Shown: one piece after another, positions 34,942 through 46,263 of the stretch
Position numbering within the stretch: the first letter of the stretch is position 1
Layout of the letters: each line of letters opens with the position of its first letter
Source: Propioniciclava flava
GTDB taxonomy: Bacteria > Actinomycetota > Actinomycetes > Propionibacteriales > Propionibacteriaceae
Length of the DNA stretch: 64,000 bases
NCBI RefSeq assembly: GCF_004126535.1
Contig: NZ_PPCV01000001.1
Location: forward strand, 434,001 to 498,000
Reading direction: 5' to 3'
The notes under the pieces: model-generated
The model's input: the letters and a program-made list of their open reading frames with translations, nothing else
Database searches by the model: none
What the model was told of the DNA's origin: nothing
Position numbers and translations under genes: made by a program

Positions 34942-37900
34942 GAGCGGCCTCCATCATCTTCTGAGTCGTGTCGTGTTCGTCCAGGCCGTCGGCGGCCGCT
35001 TGGTCGCGGGCGGCAATCACGCGTGCGTAGTCGCGTGGCAGCACCTTGGTGAAGCGTCCTGCCCAGGCGGCGGGGCCCTCATCGAGCAGAGACTGTGCCA
35101 CCGTCGAGCCGGTGGCTTCGGCGTGCTTGCGCAGCAGCGTGGCGATGCGGTCCACATCCGAATCGGTCAGCTCTGCCGCGTCGACCAACTCGGTGTTGAG
35201 ACGTGACCGGTCCAGATCCAAGATCCAAGCCAAGCCACCCGACATGCCCGCGGCCACGTTGCGGCCCGTGGGGCCCACGATGAGCGCTTCGCCGCCGGTC
35301 ATGTACTCCAGCGCGTGGTCGCCCACGCCCTCCACCACGGCGGAGGCACCCGAGTTGCGGACGCAGAAGCGCTCCCCCACCTGGCCGCGAATGAAGAGTT
35401 CGCCGGAGGTGGCGCCGTACCCGATGACGTTGCCCGCGATGATCTGTTCGGCTGGGACGAAGCGTGAGGCCTCATCCGGCCGCACGATCAGGCGTCCACC
35501 TGAGAGCCCCTTGCCGAAGTAGTCGTTGGTGTCGCCGATGAGCCGCAGCGTGACGCCCCGGGGAAGGAACGCCCCGAAGCTCTGTCCGCCCGTGCCGATC
35601 AGGGTCACGTCGATGGTGTCCTCGGGCAGTCCCTTGCCGAGCGTCGCCTTGGTGACGGCGTTGCCGAGCATGGTGCCCACCGTGCGATCCACGTTCGAAA
35701 CGCGTCCGGTGATCGTCACCGGCGTCCCGTCCGCGATGGCCGCAGCGGCCTGCTCGATCAACTGGTTGTCCAGCTTGGCGTCCAGGCCGTGGTCTTGCGT
35801 AGTGACGCAATGCAGGGCCGAGTCGGTCTCGATGCGGTGCAGGATCGGTCGAAGATCCAGGCCTTCGGCCTTCCAGTGCTCGACGGCCTCTTTTGTCTTG
35901 AGGACCTCGACGTGGCCGACGGCCTCCTCGATGCTGCGGAAGCCGAGTTGCGCCAGCAACTCACGCACCTCCGTGGCGATGAACTCGAAGAAGTTGACCA
36001 CGTAGTCGGCGTGGCCGGAGTACTTCTCCCGCAACTCCGGGTTCTGCGTCGCGACGCCGACCGGGCAGGTGTCGAGGTGACACACGCGCATCATGATGCA
36101 GCCGCTGACGACCAGCGGTGCGGTCGCAAAGCCGAACTCTTCTGCCCCCAGCAGCGCTCCGATCACGACGTCGCGGCCGGTCTTCAACTGGCCATCGACC
36201 TGGACGACGATCCGGTCGCGAAGGCCGTTCAGCAGCAGGGTCTGTTGCGTCTCGGCCAGGCCCAACTCCCACGGGCCCCCCGCATGCTTCAGCGAGGTCA
36301 GGGGTGCTGCCCCGGTGCCACCGTCGTGCCCGGAGATGAGCACCACATCGGCCTTGGCCTTGCTGACACCCGTCGCGACGGTCCCCACGCCGACCTCGGA
36401 GACCAGCTTCACGTGGATGCGGGCGACCGGGTTGGCGCACTTCAGGTCGTGGATGAGTTGCTTGAGGTCTTCGATCGAGTAGATGTCGTGGTGCGGCGGT
36501 GGGCTGATCAGCCCCACGCCCGGGGTGGAGTGGCGCGTCTTCGCCACCCACGGGTACACCTTCTGGCCTGGCAGCTGACCGCCCTCGCCGGGCTTGGCAC
36601 CTTGGGCCATCTTGATCTGGATGTCGTCGGCGTTGGTGAGGTAATCACTGGTCACCCCGAACCGGCCCGAGGCGACCTGCTTGATCGCCGAGCGCCGTGC
36701 CGGATCGTGCAACCGCTCGGGATCCTCGCCACCTTCACCGGTGTTCGACTTGCCGCCGAGGCGGTTCATGGCGATCGCCAGCGTCTCGTGGGCTTCTTGG
36801 CTGATGGACCCATAGCTCATGGCCCCGGTGGAGAAACGCTTCACGATGGCGCTGATCGGCTCGACCTCCTCCACGGGGATCGGGGTCCGGGAATCCAGGT
36901 CGAACTCCAGCAGCCCGCGCACCGTCATCAGGCGCCGCGACTGATCGTTCACCCGCGACGTGTACTGCTGGAAGATGTCGAACCGCTTTTGGCGCGTCGC
37001 ATGCTGCAACCGGAACACGGTCTCCGGATCGAACAGGTGCGGCGGCCCCTCGCGGCGCCACTTGTACTCCCCGCCCACGGCCAGGGTGCGGTGGGCCTGA
37101 GTGCGGCGATCGATCGGATACCCGACGTCGTGGCGTGCCTGGATCTCGCGTGCGATCTCGGGCAGGCCAATGCCCTCGACCCGGCTCGGGGTCCCGATGA
37201 AGTACTTCTCCACCAAGGCGGAGGAGAGCCCCAGGGCCTCGTAGATCTGCGCACCGGCGTAGGAGGCGATGGTGGAGACGCCCATCTTGGACATCACCTT
37301 CAGCACGCCCTTGCCCAGGGCCTTGCGGACGTTCTTGACGGCCGTCTCCGGGTCGACGGTGACGAACATCTCTCGCCGGGCCAGATCTTCGGCCGACTCG
37401 AACACCAGGTAGGGGTTCACGGCAGCCGCGCCGTAGCCGATGAGCAGCGCGACGTGGTGCACCTCGCGGACGTCCCCGGCCTCGACGATCAAACCGACCT
37501 GCGTTCGGGTCTTGTCGCGCACCAGGTGGTGGTGGACGGCCGCGGTCAACAGCAGCGACGGGATCGGCGCCATGTCGATGTTGCTGTGGCGATCGGACAA
37601 GATGATCGTCCGGCAGCCGCGGTCGATCGCCGCGCTGACTTCGGCGCAGATCTCCTCCAGTCGCCGTTCGAGTTCCTCGGGGCCGCCCAGCAGACGGTAG
37701 ACGCCGCGCACCACGTACGCCTCGTACTGGGGCTGACTGCCGTCGCGGTTGATCCGGACGAGCTTGGCCAGTTCGTCCGAATCCAGCACGGGGTAGCCGA
37801 TGACGATCTGGTGACACGACTGGGGCCCGGCCGAGAGGAGGTTCGCCTCGGGGCCGAACGACGCGCGCAACGATGTGACCAGTTCTTCGCGGATCGCGTC

Positions 37901-39457
37901 CAACGGCGGGTTGGTCACCTGGGCGAACAACTGGATGAAGTAGTCGAACAGGAGTCGCGGACGGTCCGACAAGACGGCCAGAGGGGTGTCCGAACCCATG
38001 GAACCGATCGGCTCGGCTCCGGTCTGCGCCATGGGTGCCACGATCATCTTCAGTTCTTCGTGGGTGAACCCGAAGACCTGCTGACGGCGCGTGACCGAGG
38101 CATGGCTGTGGACGACGTGCTGGCGTTCGGGCAGGTCGGAGAGTTCGAGGCGCTCGGCGATCCACTCGCCGTAGGGTTCGGCTGCGGCCAGCGTCGACTT
38201 GATCTCGTCGTCGTTGATGAGCCGGTGCTCGGCCAGATCGACCAACAGCATGCGGCCCGGCTGCAGGCGGCCCTTCTCGATGATCCGCTCGGGCTCGATC
38301 GGCAAGACGCCCGCCTCGGAGGCGAACACCACCAGGCCATCGTCGGTGACCCAGTAACGCCCCGGACGCAGTCCGTTGCGGTCGAGGGTGGCGCCGATCT
38401 GGGTGCCGTCGGTGAAGCACACCGAAGCGGGGCCGTCCCAAGGCTCCATGACAGAAGAGTGGAAGCTGTAGAAGTCCCGGCGGGCCGGATCCATGTCGGC
38501 GTTGTTCTCCCACGCCTCGGGGATCATCATCAGCACGGCGTGGGGCAGGGAACGCCCGCCCAGGTGCAGCAGTTCGAGCACCTCGTCAAACGAGGCGGAG
38601 TCGGATCCCTCGGGGTTGCAGATCGGGAACAGCCGGTTCAGGTCGCCGGGGATGAGGTCGGTGGCCAGCAGCGCTTCGCGGGCCCGCATCCAGTTGCGGT
38701 TGCCCTTGACCGTGTTGATCTCGCCGTTGTGGGCGAGCAGGCGGTAGGGGTGCGCGCGCTCCCACGAGGGGAAGGTGTTGGTGGAGAAGCGCGAGTGGAC
38801 CAACACCAGTGCGGAGGTGGTCCGCTCGTCGTTGAGGTCGTCGAACACCTCAGCCAGTTGCTGCGTGGTGAGCATGCCTTTGTAGACCAGGGTGCGAGCC
38901 GACAGGGACGCGAAGTAGATCCCCGCCTCGTGCTCGGCCCGCTTGCGCAGCGGGTAGACGGCACGGTCCAGGTCGATCCCTGCGGTGCCGCGGGGCCCGG
39001 TCACGAACAGTTGCTCGAAGTGCGGCATGACGGCCCGCGAAATGGGGCTCAGCGTCTCGTCGTGGGTGGGAACCGCACGCCACCCGATGACGCGCAGGCC
39101 CTCTTCGATCGCCAAGTATTCGAGCTGGCGCTTGGCCGCGGCGCGTGCCACTTCGTCTTGCGGGAGGAACGCGACGCCTGCGGCGTATTCGCCCACGGGG
39201 GGCAGGGAAAAGTCGACCGTGTCGCGGAAGAGGGCATCGGGGATCTGCAGGAGCATGCCCGCCCCATCCCCAGCGCGCTCATCGGCGCCGGTGGCCCCTC
39301 GATGGTCGAGGTTCTCCAAGGCGAGCACGCCTTGGGCGACGATCTCGTGGGTGGGCGTGCCGCTCAAGTGAGCGACGAACGCCACGCCACAGGCGTCGTG
39401 CTCGAAGTCGTGCCGGTACAGCCCCTCATCGGGGCGGTGCGGGAAAAGCTGATTCAT
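34934..39457 (-). CDS. gltB: Glutamate synthase large subunit
   Basis: A 1507-residue protein. A short propeptide precedes Cys23 (HDACGVAF), the class II glutaminase nucleophile. The central domain follows, then the FMN-binding synthase barrel ([54 protein letters not shown]) and the 3Fe-4S cluster cysteines in [15 protein letters not shown]. The C-terminal beta-helix has repeated Gly motifs. The ATG at 39457 was chosen because the propeptide and Cys are correctly spaced; longer in-frame codons run into the upstream region without homology. gltD follows with an eight-base overlap. The 169 bases before it probably hold the promoter. Confidence 0.97.
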   Translation of the reverse strand: MNQLFPHRPDEGLYRHDFEHDACGVAFVAHLSGTPTHEIVAQGVLALENLDHRGATGADERAGDGAGMLLQIPDALFRDTVDFSLPPVGEYAAGVAFLPQDEVARAAAKRQLEYLAIEEGLRVIGWRAVPTHDETLSPISRAVMPHFEQLFVTGPRGTAGIDLDRAVYPLRKRAEHEAGIYFASLSARTLVYKGMLTTQQLAEVFDDLNDERTTSALVLVHSRFSTNTFPSWERAHPYRLLAHNGEINTVKGNRNWMRAREALLATDLIPGDLNRLFPICNPEGSDSASFDEVLELLHLGGRSLPHAVLMMIPEAWENNADMDPARRDFYSFHSSVMEPWDGPASVCFTDGTQIGATLDRNGLRPGRYWVTDDGLVVFASEAGVLPIEPERIIEKGRLQPGRMLLVDLAEHRLINDDEIKSTLAAAEPYGEWIAERLELSDLPERQHVVHSHASVTRRQQVFGFTHEELKMIVAPMAQTGAEPIGSMGSDTPLAVLSDRPRLLFDYFIQLFAQVTNPPLDAIREELVTSLRASFGPEANLLSAGPQSCHQIVIGYPVLDSDELAKLVRINRDGSQPQYEAYVVRGVYRLLGGPEELERRLEEICAEVSAAIDRGCRTIILSDRHSNIDMAPIPSLLLTAAVHHHLVRDKTRTQVGLIVEAGDVREVHHVALLIGYGAAAVNPYLVFESAEDLARREMFVTVDPETAVKNVRKALGKGVLKVMSKMGVSTIASYAGAQIYEALGLSSALVEKYFIGTPSRVEGIGLPEIAREIQARHDVGYPIDRRTQAHRTLAVGGEYKWRREGPPHLFDPETVFRLQHATRQKRFDIFQQYTSRVNDQSRRLMTVRGLLEFDLDSRTPIPVEEVEPISAIVKRFSTGAMSYGSISQEAHETLAIAMNRLGGKSNTGEGGEDPERLHDPARRSAIKQVASGRFGVTSDYLTNADDIQIKMAQGAKPGEGGQLPGQKVYPWVAKTRHSTPGVGLISPPPHHDIYSIEDLKQLIHDLKCANPVARIHVKLVSEVGVGTVATGVSKAKADVVLISGHDGGTGAAPLTSLKHAGGPWELGLAETQQTLLLNGLRDRIVVQVDGQLKTGRDVVIGALLGAEEFGFATAPLVVSGCIMMRVCHLDTCPVGVATQNPELREKYSGHADYVVNFFEFIATEVRELLAQLGFRSIEEAVGHVEVLKTKEAVEHWKAEGLDLRPILHRIETDSALHCVTTQDHGLDAKLDNQLIEQAAAAIADGTPVTITGRVSNVDRTVGTMLGNAVTKATLGKGLPEDTIDVTLIGTGGQSFGAFLPRGVTLRLIGDTNDYFGKGLSGGRLIVRPDEASRFVPAEQIIAGNVIGYGATSGELFIRGQVGERFCVRNSGASAVVEGVGDHALEYMTGGEALIVGPTGRNVAAGMSGGLAWILDLDRSRLNTELVDAAELTDSDVDRIATLLRKHAEATGSTVAQSLLDEGPAAWAGRFTKVLPRDYARVIAARDQAAADGLDEHDTTQKMMEAAHG

Positions 39458-39626
39458 CTGTGTCTCCGTTCCAGCGGGCTTTGTGGCAGCCGCCTGTGTG
39501 GACGACCTTCCTGGCCACACCGCATGGTGCGCAGCGACACAATAAGCCACGCGCGGAGCCGGTCCATAACCGGAGATTCCCTGCGTCCAGAATCCGGACG
39601 CGAGCCTCAGAGTACGGGTGTGGGAG

Positions 39627-40622
39627 TCAGCTCGTTCCCTCAGGCGACGCCGCCTCGCCCTCTCCCCGGACAGCCCCGGGCTCGGGGTCTCCCGGCGTAG
39701 CGGAGGTGCCCTCCCCACCTTCGTGCTCAGCCGTCGTGGCGGCGGCGTCGTCGGTGTCCGACGTGCTTTGCTCCACGTGCGCGGGCCCCCCGGTCCCGCG
39801 ACGCTCGACCCACGGCTCACGCCCGGGGCGCACTCGGGTCAGGACCAGGAACAGGACCAGCCCGGCGACGGCGATCAGCAGCGCGGTCACCTGGTTGGTG
39901 CGCAGCGGCCCGAAGTAATAGCTGAAGTCGGTGCGGATCCCTTCGATCCAGAACCGGCCCGACCCATACACCACCATGTAAAGGCAGAACAGCTTGCCCC
40001 ACCCCAGCTTGAAGCGGCGGTCCAGCCACAACAGCAACGCTGCGCCCACCAGGTTCCAGGTCATCTCGTAGAGGAACGTGGGTTGGAAGGTGGCGACGTC
40101 GCGGTACTCCGGGGGCCGGTGCGCCACATCGATCTCCAGCCCGAGCGGGCCGTTGTCGGGGCCGCCGAACAGTTCCTGGTTGAACCAGTTGCCCAGCCGC
40201 CCGATGCCTTGGGCCGCCAGCAGGCCGGGCGCCAGCGCGTCCGCAAACGACGTCAGCCGGGCCCCGGTGATCCGACACGCGATGATCGCGCCGATCGCCC
40301 CGCCCATGAGGGAGCCGAAGATCGCGATCCCGCCCTCCCAGATGAACAACGCACTGATCGGGTTGCGTCCGGGGGCGAAGTAGTCGTCCCAGTGCGTGAT
40401 CACGTGATAGATCCGCGCCCCGATGATGCCGGACGGGATCGCCCACAACACGATGGTCTCGAACGTCTCGGCCAGACCGCCGCGGGCCACCCAGCGCCGC
40501 GTCCCCAGCCACCACGCGAACGCGATCCCGCTGAGCAGGCACAACGCGTAGATGTGCAGGGTGAACGGTCCCAGCGTGAACTGGCTGATTGGCGGGCTGG
40601 GGATCGACGCGATCGGGTTCAT
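39627..40622 (-). CDS. lgt: Prolipoprotein diacylglyceryl transferase
   Basis: A 331-residue polytopic enzyme that puts diacylglycerol on the lipobox cysteine of lipoproteins. Seven hydrophobic segments are visible. Signature motifs include [11 protein letters not shown] with its conserved His, [14 protein letters not shown] (about 140-153, the Lgt signature) and [15 protein letters not shown] hydrophilic, acidic tail of about 65 residues follows the last TM segment, as in many actinobacteria. The ATG overlaps the trpA stop by one base (TGATG), so lgt is coupled to the trp genes, an arrangement known from actinobacteria. Confidence 0.97.
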   Translation of the reverse strand: MNPIASIPSPPISQFTLGPFTLHIYALCLLSGIAFAWWLGTRRWVARGGLAETFETIVLWAIPSGIIGARIYHVITHWDDYFAPGRNPISALFIWEGGIAIFGSLMGGAIGAIIACRITGARLTSFADALAPGLLAAQGIGRLGNWFNQELFGGPDNGPLGLEIDVAHRPPEYRDVATFQPTFLYEMTWNLVGAALLLWLDRRFKLGWGKLFCLYMVVYGSGRFWIEGIRTDFSYYFGPLRTNQVTALLIAVAGLVLFLVLTRVRPGREPWVERRGTGGPAHVEQSTSDTDDAAATTAEHEGGEGTSATPGDPEPGAVRGEGEAASPEGTS

Positions 40623-41455
40623 CAGCGCCCCCGCACCCCGGCGGTCAGATCCCCCACGACCCGGCGCAGGGCCTTCGTGTCGTCGGGGGTTCCGGCGTCC
40701 TCGGCGTCCAGGAGTGCCTTCACCAAGGCAGAACCGACGATCACACCGTCGGCGAAGGTGCCCACTTCGCGCGCCTGGTCGCCGTTGCTGACGCCGAGCC
40801 CGACACCGATGAGGGTGTCGGGCGCCAGCGTGCGGATGCGCGCGACCAGTTCGGGCGCCGCAGAACTCGTGGTGGTGCGAATGCCGGTGACGCCCATGAT
40901 GGCCGTGGCGTACACCCACCCGCGGCAGGCCGCCGTCGTGCTGAGGATGCGCTCATCGGTCGAACTGGGGGCGACCAGGAAGATGCGATCCAGATCGTGC
41001 GCGTCGGAGGCAACCATCCATTCCTGGGCCTCATCGGGTGTCAGGTCGGGGGTGATCAAACCTGCACCGCCCGCGTTCGCGAAGTCGCGCGCGAAGGCGT
41101 CCACCCCATAGCGGTCGACCAGGCTCCAATACGTCATGCAGACCGCGGGCGTCCCGGTGGAGGCGACGGCTTCGACGGCAGCAAAGACGTCGCGAGTGCG
41201 GACGCCGCGACGCAGCGCAGTGGTGCCCGCCCGTTGGATCACGGGGCCGTCCAGCATGGGATCGGAGTAGGGCAGGCCGATCTCTACCAGGTCGACGCCC
41301 GGTGAGTCGCCGTCGGTACACAGCGCCTTCAAGGCGTTCAGCGAGGTCGGCACGTCGGGGTAGCCGACAGGAAGGTAGCCGACGAGTGCGGCGCGGCCCC
41401 GCTCCTTGGCGGCGAGGAAGGCGCGGCCTGAGTGTCCTGGGTTGGTGAACGTCAT
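40622..41455 (-). CDS. trpA: Tryptophan synthase alpha subunit
   Basis: A 277-residue barrel that cleaves indole-3-glycerol phosphate. The catalytic Glu is in DLVEIGLPYSDPMLDGPVIQ (near residue 56) and the Asp in the following loop (SDP). VYATAIMGVTG replaces the usual Y-x-x-S-x-x-G-V-T-G phosphate loop, and GVGLGVSNGDQA and DGVIVGSALVKAL are typical C-terminal phosphate sites. The start overlaps the trpB stop by one base, which fits the channelled alpha2beta2 complex. Confidence 0.97.
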   Translation of the reverse strand: MTFTNPGHSGRAFLAAKERGRAALVGYLPVGYPDVPTSLNALKALCTDGDSPGVDLVEIGLPYSDPMLDGPVIQRAGTTALRRGVRTRDVFAAVEAVASTGTPAVCMTYWSLVDRYGVDAFARDFANAGGAGLITPDLTPDEAQEWMVASDAHDLDRIFLVAPSSTDERILSTTAACRGWVYATAIMGVTGIRTTTSSAAPELVARIRTLAPDTLIGVGLGVSNGDQAREVGTFADGVIVGSALVKALLDAEDAGTPDDTKALRRVVGDLTAGVRGR

Positions 41456-42699
41456 CAGAAACCTCCCACCGTCTCATCGGGGGTTCCGTCGAAGCCGAAC
41501 CACTCCAAGGCCGTGCTGACGTCCTTGTCGCCGCGCCCCGAAAGGCAGACGCAGATCAGCGGTTCCAGGTCGGGCTGCTCCTCAGCTAACCGGCGCCCCA
41601 GCCGCAACGCCCCGGCAACCCCGTGCGCGGACTCGATCGCGGGCAAAATCCCCTCGGTCTTGGTGATGAGCTCGAACGCGTCCATGGCTTCGACGTCGGT
41701 GATGGGCTCGTAGTGGGCGCGCCCGGTGGAGGCGAGCCAGGCGTGTTCGGGGCCGACCCCGGGGTAGTCCAACCCTGCCGAAATGGAGTGGGACTCGATC
41801 GTCTGCCCGTCTTCGTCTTGGAGCACATAGGTGCGCATCCCGTGGAGGACGCCGACGCCCCCGCCGGTGATGGACGCCGCGTGACGCCCCGTGGCGATGC
41901 CGTCGCCCTCAGCCTCGAACCCGTACAGGCCCACGCCGGGATCGTCGATGAAGTCGGCGAACATGCCCATGGCGTTCGACCCACCGCCCACGCAGGCGGC
42001 GACCGCGTAGGGCAGTTCCCCATAGCGCTCAAGAATCTGGGCGCGCGCCTCAGTGGAGATGACCCGCTGGAACTCCCGGACCATCCGCGGGAAGGGTGCG
42101 GGGCCCGCGACGGTACCGATGAGGTAGTGCGTGGTGTCGACCGTGGAGACCCAGTGACGCATCGCCTCGTTCATCGCGTCTTTCAGGGTCGCCGAACCCG
42201 ACTCGACGGCGATGACCTCTGCCCCCAGCAACTGCATCCGGGCCACATTGAGGGCTTGACGGTCGGTGTCGACCTTGCCCATGTACACCCGACATTCCAG
42301 GCCCAGTAGGGCGGCGGCGGTGGCCGTGGCGACCCCGTGCTGGCCGGCCCCCGTCTCCGCGATGACGCGCGTCTTGCCCATGCGCTTGGTCAGGAGCGCT
42401 TGGCCCAGCACGTTGTTGATCTTGTGCGAGCCCGTGTGGTTCAGATCCTCGCGCTTGGCAACCAGGCGGGCTCGCCCCGCATGCTGCGACAGGCGCGGGA
42501 GGTCCGTCACCGGGGTCGGCCGCCCCGAGTAGTCCCGCCGCAAGGCGTCCAGTTCCGCGATGAAAGCGGGGTCGGCCATCGCCTCGTCGAAGGCGGCGTC
42601 CAGTTCGCTTAAGGCCTTGTGCAGGGCTTCGGGCACATACTGCCCCCCGAAGATCCCATAGTGGCCAGCCTTATCCGGTAGCCGTTGCGGTGCGCTCAC
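41455..42699 (-). CDS. trpB: Tryptophan synthase beta subunit
   Basis: A 414-residue fold-type II PLP enzyme that joins indole and serine. The PLP lysine lies in [16 protein letters not shown] (near 93), and [12 protein letters not shown] binds the PLP phosphate. The catalytic Glu is in [13 protein letters not shown]. Starts GTG at 42699; the homology ([15 protein letters not shown]) begins soon after, and earlier in-frame codons lie inside trpC. The gap from trpC is four bases. No regulatory attenuator is seen between the genes. Confidence 0.97.
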   Translation of the reverse strand: MSAPQRLPDKAGHYGIFGGQYVPEALHKALSELDAAFDEAMADPAFIAELDALRRDYSGRPTPVTDLPRLSQHAGRARLVAKREDLNHTGSHKINNVLGQALLTKRMGKTRVIAETGAGQHGVATATAAALLGLECRVYMGKVDTDRQALNVARMQLLGAEVIAVESGSATLKDAMNEAMRHWVSTVDTTHYLIGTVAGPAPFPRMVREFQRVISTEARAQILERYGELPYAVAACVGGGSNAMGMFADFIDDPGVGLYGFEAEGDGIATGRHAASITGGGVGVLHGMRTYVLQDEDGQTIESHSISAGLDYPGVGPEHAWLASTGRAHYEPITDVEAMDAFELITKTEGILPAIESAHGVAGALRLGRRLAEEQPDLEPLICVCLSGRGDKDVSTALEWFGFDGTPDETVGGF

Positions 42700-42703
42700 G
42701 CGA

Positions 42704-43504
42704 TCACTTCCCCTTCTGTGCGGCGGTACCCGCCGCGATGAACTGTGCCACGGCCCTGCGTGGATCGCCGTCCTTGACGAGGGCCTCCCCCACCAAGACT
42801 GCGTCCGCCCCAGCCGCCGCGACCCGCTCCACGTCGGCAACGCTGAGCAGCCCCGACTCGGCGACGCGGACGCGATCGGGCGGGATGAGCGCCGACAGCC
42901 TCTCAAACTGGGCGATGTCGACCTCGAGTGTGTGCAGGTTGCGGTTGTTGACGCCGATGAGGCGTGCCCCCAGGTCGACCGCGCGCCGGACCTCCTCGGC
43001 CGTATGTACCTCGACCAGGACGGTCAGCCCCAGGCTGGTCGCGAGCGCATACAGCCGTGCCAGGTCCGCGTCGCTCAATGCGGCGACGATCAGCAACACC
43101 AGGTCGGCGCCCGCCGCGCGGGTCTCCCACACCTGGTAATCGGTCACCACGAAGTCTTTGCGCAGGATGCCGACGTCGACCGCCGCGCGTACCGCTGCAA
43201 GGTCGGACAGGTCTCCTCCGAAGCGGCGACGCTCGGTCAGCACCGAGACGGCGCTGGCGCCGCCCGCAGCATAGGCTCGCGCGAGGGCTGCCGGGTCGGG
43301 GATGTCGGCCAACGCCCCCTTCGAGGGCGAACTCCGCTTGACCTCCGCGATCACCGAGAGCCCGGGGGCGCCCAGGGGCCCCAGCATGTCGCGGGGAGCG
43401 GGCATCGTCGCCACGATGGTCTGCAGTTCCGTCAGCCCCACCTGGGCCTGCCGCTCGGCGAGGTCCTCGCGCACCCCCACCACGATGTCGTCGAGGACAC
43501 CCAT
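42704..43504 (-). CDS. trpC: Indole-3-glycerol phosphate synthase
   Basis: A 266-residue (beta/alpha)8 enzyme closing the indole ring. Motifs are [15 protein letters not shown] (about 51-65, with the catalytic lysine), the second lysine in [16 protein letters not shown] (about 112-127), Glu in [24 protein letters not shown] and [11 protein letters not shown]. It is the single-function enzyme with no TrpF domain, which agrees with PriA serving as TrpF. Its start is five bases downstream of the stop of the small HGxxx membrane gene. Confidence 0.98.
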   Translation of the reverse strand: MGVLDDIVVGVREDLAERQAQVGLTELQTIVATMPAPRDMLGPLGAPGLSVIAEVKRSSPSKGALADIPDPAALARAYAAGGASAVSVLTERRRFGGDLSDLAAVRAAVDVGILRKDFVVTDYQVWETRAAGADLVLLIVAALSDADLARLYALATSLGLTVLVEVHTAEEVRRAVDLGARLIGVNNRNLHTLEVDIAQFERLSALIPPDRVRVAESGLLSVADVERVAAAGADAVLVGEALVKDGDPRRAVAQFIAAGTAAQKGK

Positions 43505-43509
43505 GTTGC

Positions 43510-43716
43510 CTACTCCGTTCCGTAACCCATCTTGTGCAGCGTCCCGCCGACGATCGGCGCGAGAATCAGCAGCGCGAACCCGACGAAGACCACTGTCCAG
43601 TTGATGTCCATGAAGAACCCGACGGTGCCGACAATGGAACCAAGAATCGCGATGACGGAACTAGCCCACCCCGCGGGGGACCTACCGTGATGGTACTTCT
43701 CCTGCGCGACCGTCAT
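43510..43716 (-). CDS. Small HGxxPAAW-type membrane protein of the trp operon
   Basis: A 68-residue protein. The N-terminal [12 protein letters not shown] stretch is the conserved H-G-x-(S/T)-P-A-x-W signature of a small actinobacterial family found next to trp genes. Two TM segments follow (about 19-37 and 40-58) and a short KMGYGTE tail. Its function is unknown. It overlaps the preceding TrpE-linked membrane gene by four bases and precedes trpC by five, so it is certainly expressed with them. Confidence 0.85.
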   Translation of the reverse strand: MTVAQEKYHHGRSPAGWASSVIAILGSIVGTVGFFMDINWTVVFVGFALLILAPIVGGTLHKMGYGTE

Positions 43717-44291
43717 GTGAGTTCTCCTTCCCGCCCGGTGACATCAGCGCCCCGGTCGGCGTCGTTGGTCGTGGGGTCCTCCCCCGCATCCATAGCTTTC
43801 CAAGCCGCGAGTGGGTCTGTCATCTCCGACGCGCGTCGCGACGCCGGACGCCCCCGCCTGGGGGGTCGCCACATCAGCCACGCGGCGGCGACGCAGACCC
43901 CGACGCCAGCCACCCCGAAACCCACCGGCCACAGTGTCGAGACCGGCTCACTCATCACGCTGATGCCCACCTGGTTGGACGCGATCACGGCCTCTGCGAC
44001 AGGCAAGGGAGCACTCAGCCCGAGGATGGCCATGCCCAGACCCGCTGCAGCCGCAGCCCCAGCCATGACGCGCGTTCCGACGCGACCGAGCATGAGCGTC
44101 GCCAAGACTGCGGACAGCGCGACGCCCGGCAACGCGGCGGCCAGGCCGCCCGTCCCTGCCGCGCCGGAGATCTCGACATCGTTCAGTGTTCCGGTGATGC
44201 CTGTCGTGGTGGCCCGCCACCAACCCGCCTGCCCGACAGCCAAGCCCGCCACGGCGGCAGCAGAGACCACCAGGCGTGGGTCAATCCGCAT
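43713..44291 (-). CDS. Trp biosynthesis-associated membrane protein (TIGR02234 type)
   Basis: A 192-residue protein with four hydrophobic segments (about 8-24, 48-68, 78-96 and 118-141) and a hydrophilic tail containing DPLAAWKAMDAGEDPT, the hallmark of this actinobacterial family in which the tail reads W-x-x-x-D-x-G-x-D-P-T. Its role in tryptophan synthesis or transport is not established. It overlaps the trpE stop by 11 bases and the next gene by four. Confidence 0.88.
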   Translation of the reverse strand: MRIDPRLVVSAAAVAGLAVGQAGWWRATTTGITGTLNDVEISGAAGTGGLAAALPGVALSAVLATLMLGRVGTRVMAGAAAAAGLGMAILGLSAPLPVAEAVIASNQVGISVMSEPVSTLWPVGFGVAGVGVCVAAAWLMWRPPRRGRPASRRASEMTDPLAAWKAMDAGEDPTTNDADRGADVTGREGELT

Positions 44292-45795
44292 CGCTCAGCC
44301 GCCGGATGTCCGCCGCTACTGCGACGGCGCGCAGCGCCGCGGCCGCCTTGTTTCGCGACTCGAGATCCTCCGAGGCGGGCACGGAGTCAGCCACGATGCC
44401 CCCACCGGCCTGCACGTAGGCGCGTCCGTCTTTGAGCACGGCCGTGCGGATGGCGATCGCGACGTCGGAGTTGCCTGCGAAGTCGAAGTACCCCACGACT
44501 CCCCCATAGAGGCCTCGGCGTGAGGTCTCCAGGCGGTCGATGATCTCCATCGCACGGACCTTGGGGGCGCCCGACAAGGTGCCGGCGGGGAAGCAGGCCA
44601 GCGTGGCCTCCAGCGCGGTACGGCCAGGACTCAAGGTGCCCGTGACCGTCGATTCGAGATGCATGATGTGGCTGTAGCGGCGCACCTGCATGAACTCGAC
44701 CACGCTCACCGTCCCCGGGACGCAAACCCGCCCCAGATCGTTGCGCCCCAAGTCGACCAGCATGAGATGTTCGGCTCGCTCTTTGGGGTCGCTACGCAGG
44801 CGTGCCTCGTTCTCGGCGTCCTGTTGAGGCGTCGCTCCGCGTGGCTGGGACCCGGCAATCGGGTGGGTCAAGACGTGCTGGTCCGCGACCGTGACCAGCG
44901 CCTCAGGGCTGGAACCCACGATGCTCAGCCCCTCCAACCGCAGCAGGTATAGGTAGGGGCTGGGGTTACTGAGCCGCAGAACCCGATAGACGTCCAGCGC
45001 ATCGGTCTGTGAGGGGGTTTCGAAGCGCTGGCTGACGACGATCTGGAAGGCTTCCCCGGCCTTGATATCGTCGACGGCTTCCCGCACCGCCGCGGCGAAC
45101 TCCGGCTCGCTGCGCTGGCGGGTGACGTCGATGCTGTCCGGTTCGTGCGGCGGCAAGGCGAGCAGCGACTCGGCCGGTTCGGACAGCCGCGCCACCATGG
45201 CCTGCACCCGCGCGACGGCGTCGGCGTGGGCGGCCTCCAGCCGCTCGCTGCTGTCGTCGAAGTTGATGGCGTTCGCGATCAGCCACACCTGCCGAGTGTG
45301 GTGGTCGAGCACGGCCAGGTCAGAGGCCAGCATCATCACGAGTTCGGGGATGCCGAGATCGTCGGGGTTGGCGTCGGGCAGGTTCTCCAGGCGCCTGACC
45401 ACGTCGTAGCCCAAGTAGCCCACCATCCCCGAACTCAGCGGCGGCAGGTCGGGATCCAGCGGCGTGTGCAGGCGCTCCAAGGTCACCGCGAGCGCCTCCA
45501 GCGGATCCCCGCCCTCAGGAAGGCCCGCGAGTGGACGCCCGGCCCATCGGGCCTGCCCCTGGTCTTCATACAGCACGGCTGCGGAGTTGACGCCCACGAT
45601 CGAGTAGCGGGAGAAGACACCTGCCTCGGCCGATTCGAGCAGGAACGTGTTGTCTCGCTGACCGCACAGGCGGTGGTACAGCCCGATGGGGGTGAGGTCA
45701 TCGGCGAGCAGCCGCGTCCAGACGCTGATGACGCGACGACCCTCACTGGCGGCGGCCGCGAACCCGGCCAGGTCGGGGGTGATCGTGACGCTCAC
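44281..45795 (-). CDS. trpE: Anthranilate synthase component I
   Basis: A 504-residue chorismate-using enzyme. The N-terminal feedback site has [18 protein letters not shown] (LLES motif, about 47-64), which suggests inhibition by tryptophan. The catalytic half has [42 protein letters not shown] and [18 protein letters not shown]; the last strand reads [12 protein letters not shown], typical of TrpE rather than PabB. GTG at 45795 starts the protein and overlaps the hisI stop by four bases. TrpG and trpD are not in this window. Confidence 0.97.
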   Translation of the reverse strand: MSVTITPDLAGFAAAASEGRRVISVWTRLLADDLTPIGLYHRLCGQRDNTFLLESAEAGVFSRYSIVGVNSAAVLYEDQGQARWAGRPLAGLPEGGDPLEALAVTLERLHTPLDPDLPPLSSGMVGYLGYDVVRRLENLPDANPDDLGIPELVMMLASDLAVLDHHTRQVWLIANAINFDDSSERLEAAHADAVARVQAMVARLSEPAESLLALPPHEPDSIDVTRQRSEPEFAAAVREAVDDIKAGEAFQIVVSQRFETPSQTDALDVYRVLRLSNPSPYLYLLRLEGLSIVGSSPEALVTVADQHVLTHPIAGSQPRGATPQQDAENEARLRSDPKERAEHLMLVDLGRNDLGRVCVPGTVSVVEFMQVRRYSHIMHLESTVTGTLSPGRTALEATLACFPAGTLSGAPKVRAMEIIDRLETSRRGLYGGVVGYFDFAGNSDVAIAIRTAVLKDGRAYVQAGGGIVADSVPASEDLESRNKAAAALRAVAVAADIRRLSDAD

Positions 45796-46145
45796 GCCTC
45801 CTCCTCCAGCAGAACGCGCGCATCGAAGCACGTCCGGTCGCCGGTATGGCAGGCCCCGCCCACCTGATCCACGCGCAGCAAGACCGTGTCTGCGTCACAG
45901 TCGAGTTGGACGCTGCGCACGTGCTGGGTGTGCCCGCTGGTGGCGCCCTTGATCCACAACTCGGATCGGGACCGCGACCAGTAGGTCGCCTCGCGGGTCG
46001 CGAGCGTGCGGGCGAGTGCTTCGTCGTTCATCCACGCCTGCATGAGCACCTCGCCTGTGGTGGCGTCCTGAACGACGGCGGCGACAAGCCCCGCCTCGTT
46101 GCGCTTGAGGGCTCCGGCGATCACCGGGTCGAGCGTGTGAGACAT
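45792..46145 (-). CDS. hisI: Phosphoribosyl-AMP cyclohydrolase
   Basis: A 117-residue HisI enzyme opening the purine ring of PR-AMP. Metal-site motifs are [15 protein letters not shown] (Asp and Cys ligands), [12 protein letters not shown] with its two cysteines, and the upstream [26 protein letters not shown] typical of the family (split at about 38-65). It is the single-domain form without HisE. The ATG at 46145 was chosen from the homology start. It is the first gene of the hisI-trpE-...-lgt run and lies away from the main his operon; hisF, its usual neighbour, is absent here. Confidence 0.96.
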   Translation of the reverse strand: MSHTLDPVIAGALKRNEAGLVAAVVQDATTGEVLMQAWMNDEALARTLATREATYWSRSRSELWIKGATSGHTQHVRSVQLDCDADTVLLRVDQVGGACHTGDRTCFDARVLLEEEA

Positions 46146-46263
46146 GCCCGCCATTGTTCCACGGTGTCGCCCACGGGACTTCTCGGTTCCGTCGGGCGGG
46201 GTGGGAAGGCGATCGCCTGACGGGAGTTGCGCTCCCCCCATTGGGGCCGACTACGCTCGCTCT

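Noticed and set aside
39458-39626. Gap between lgt and gltB searched for a riboswitch or attenuator
   Set aside because: No recognisable riboswitch core, leader peptide or strong hairpin; it probably holds only the gltB promoter.
35789-39700. 1303-codon plus-strand frame opposite gltB
   Set aside because: Antisense shadow of gltB; composition is typical of reverse-frame reads and it has no domain.
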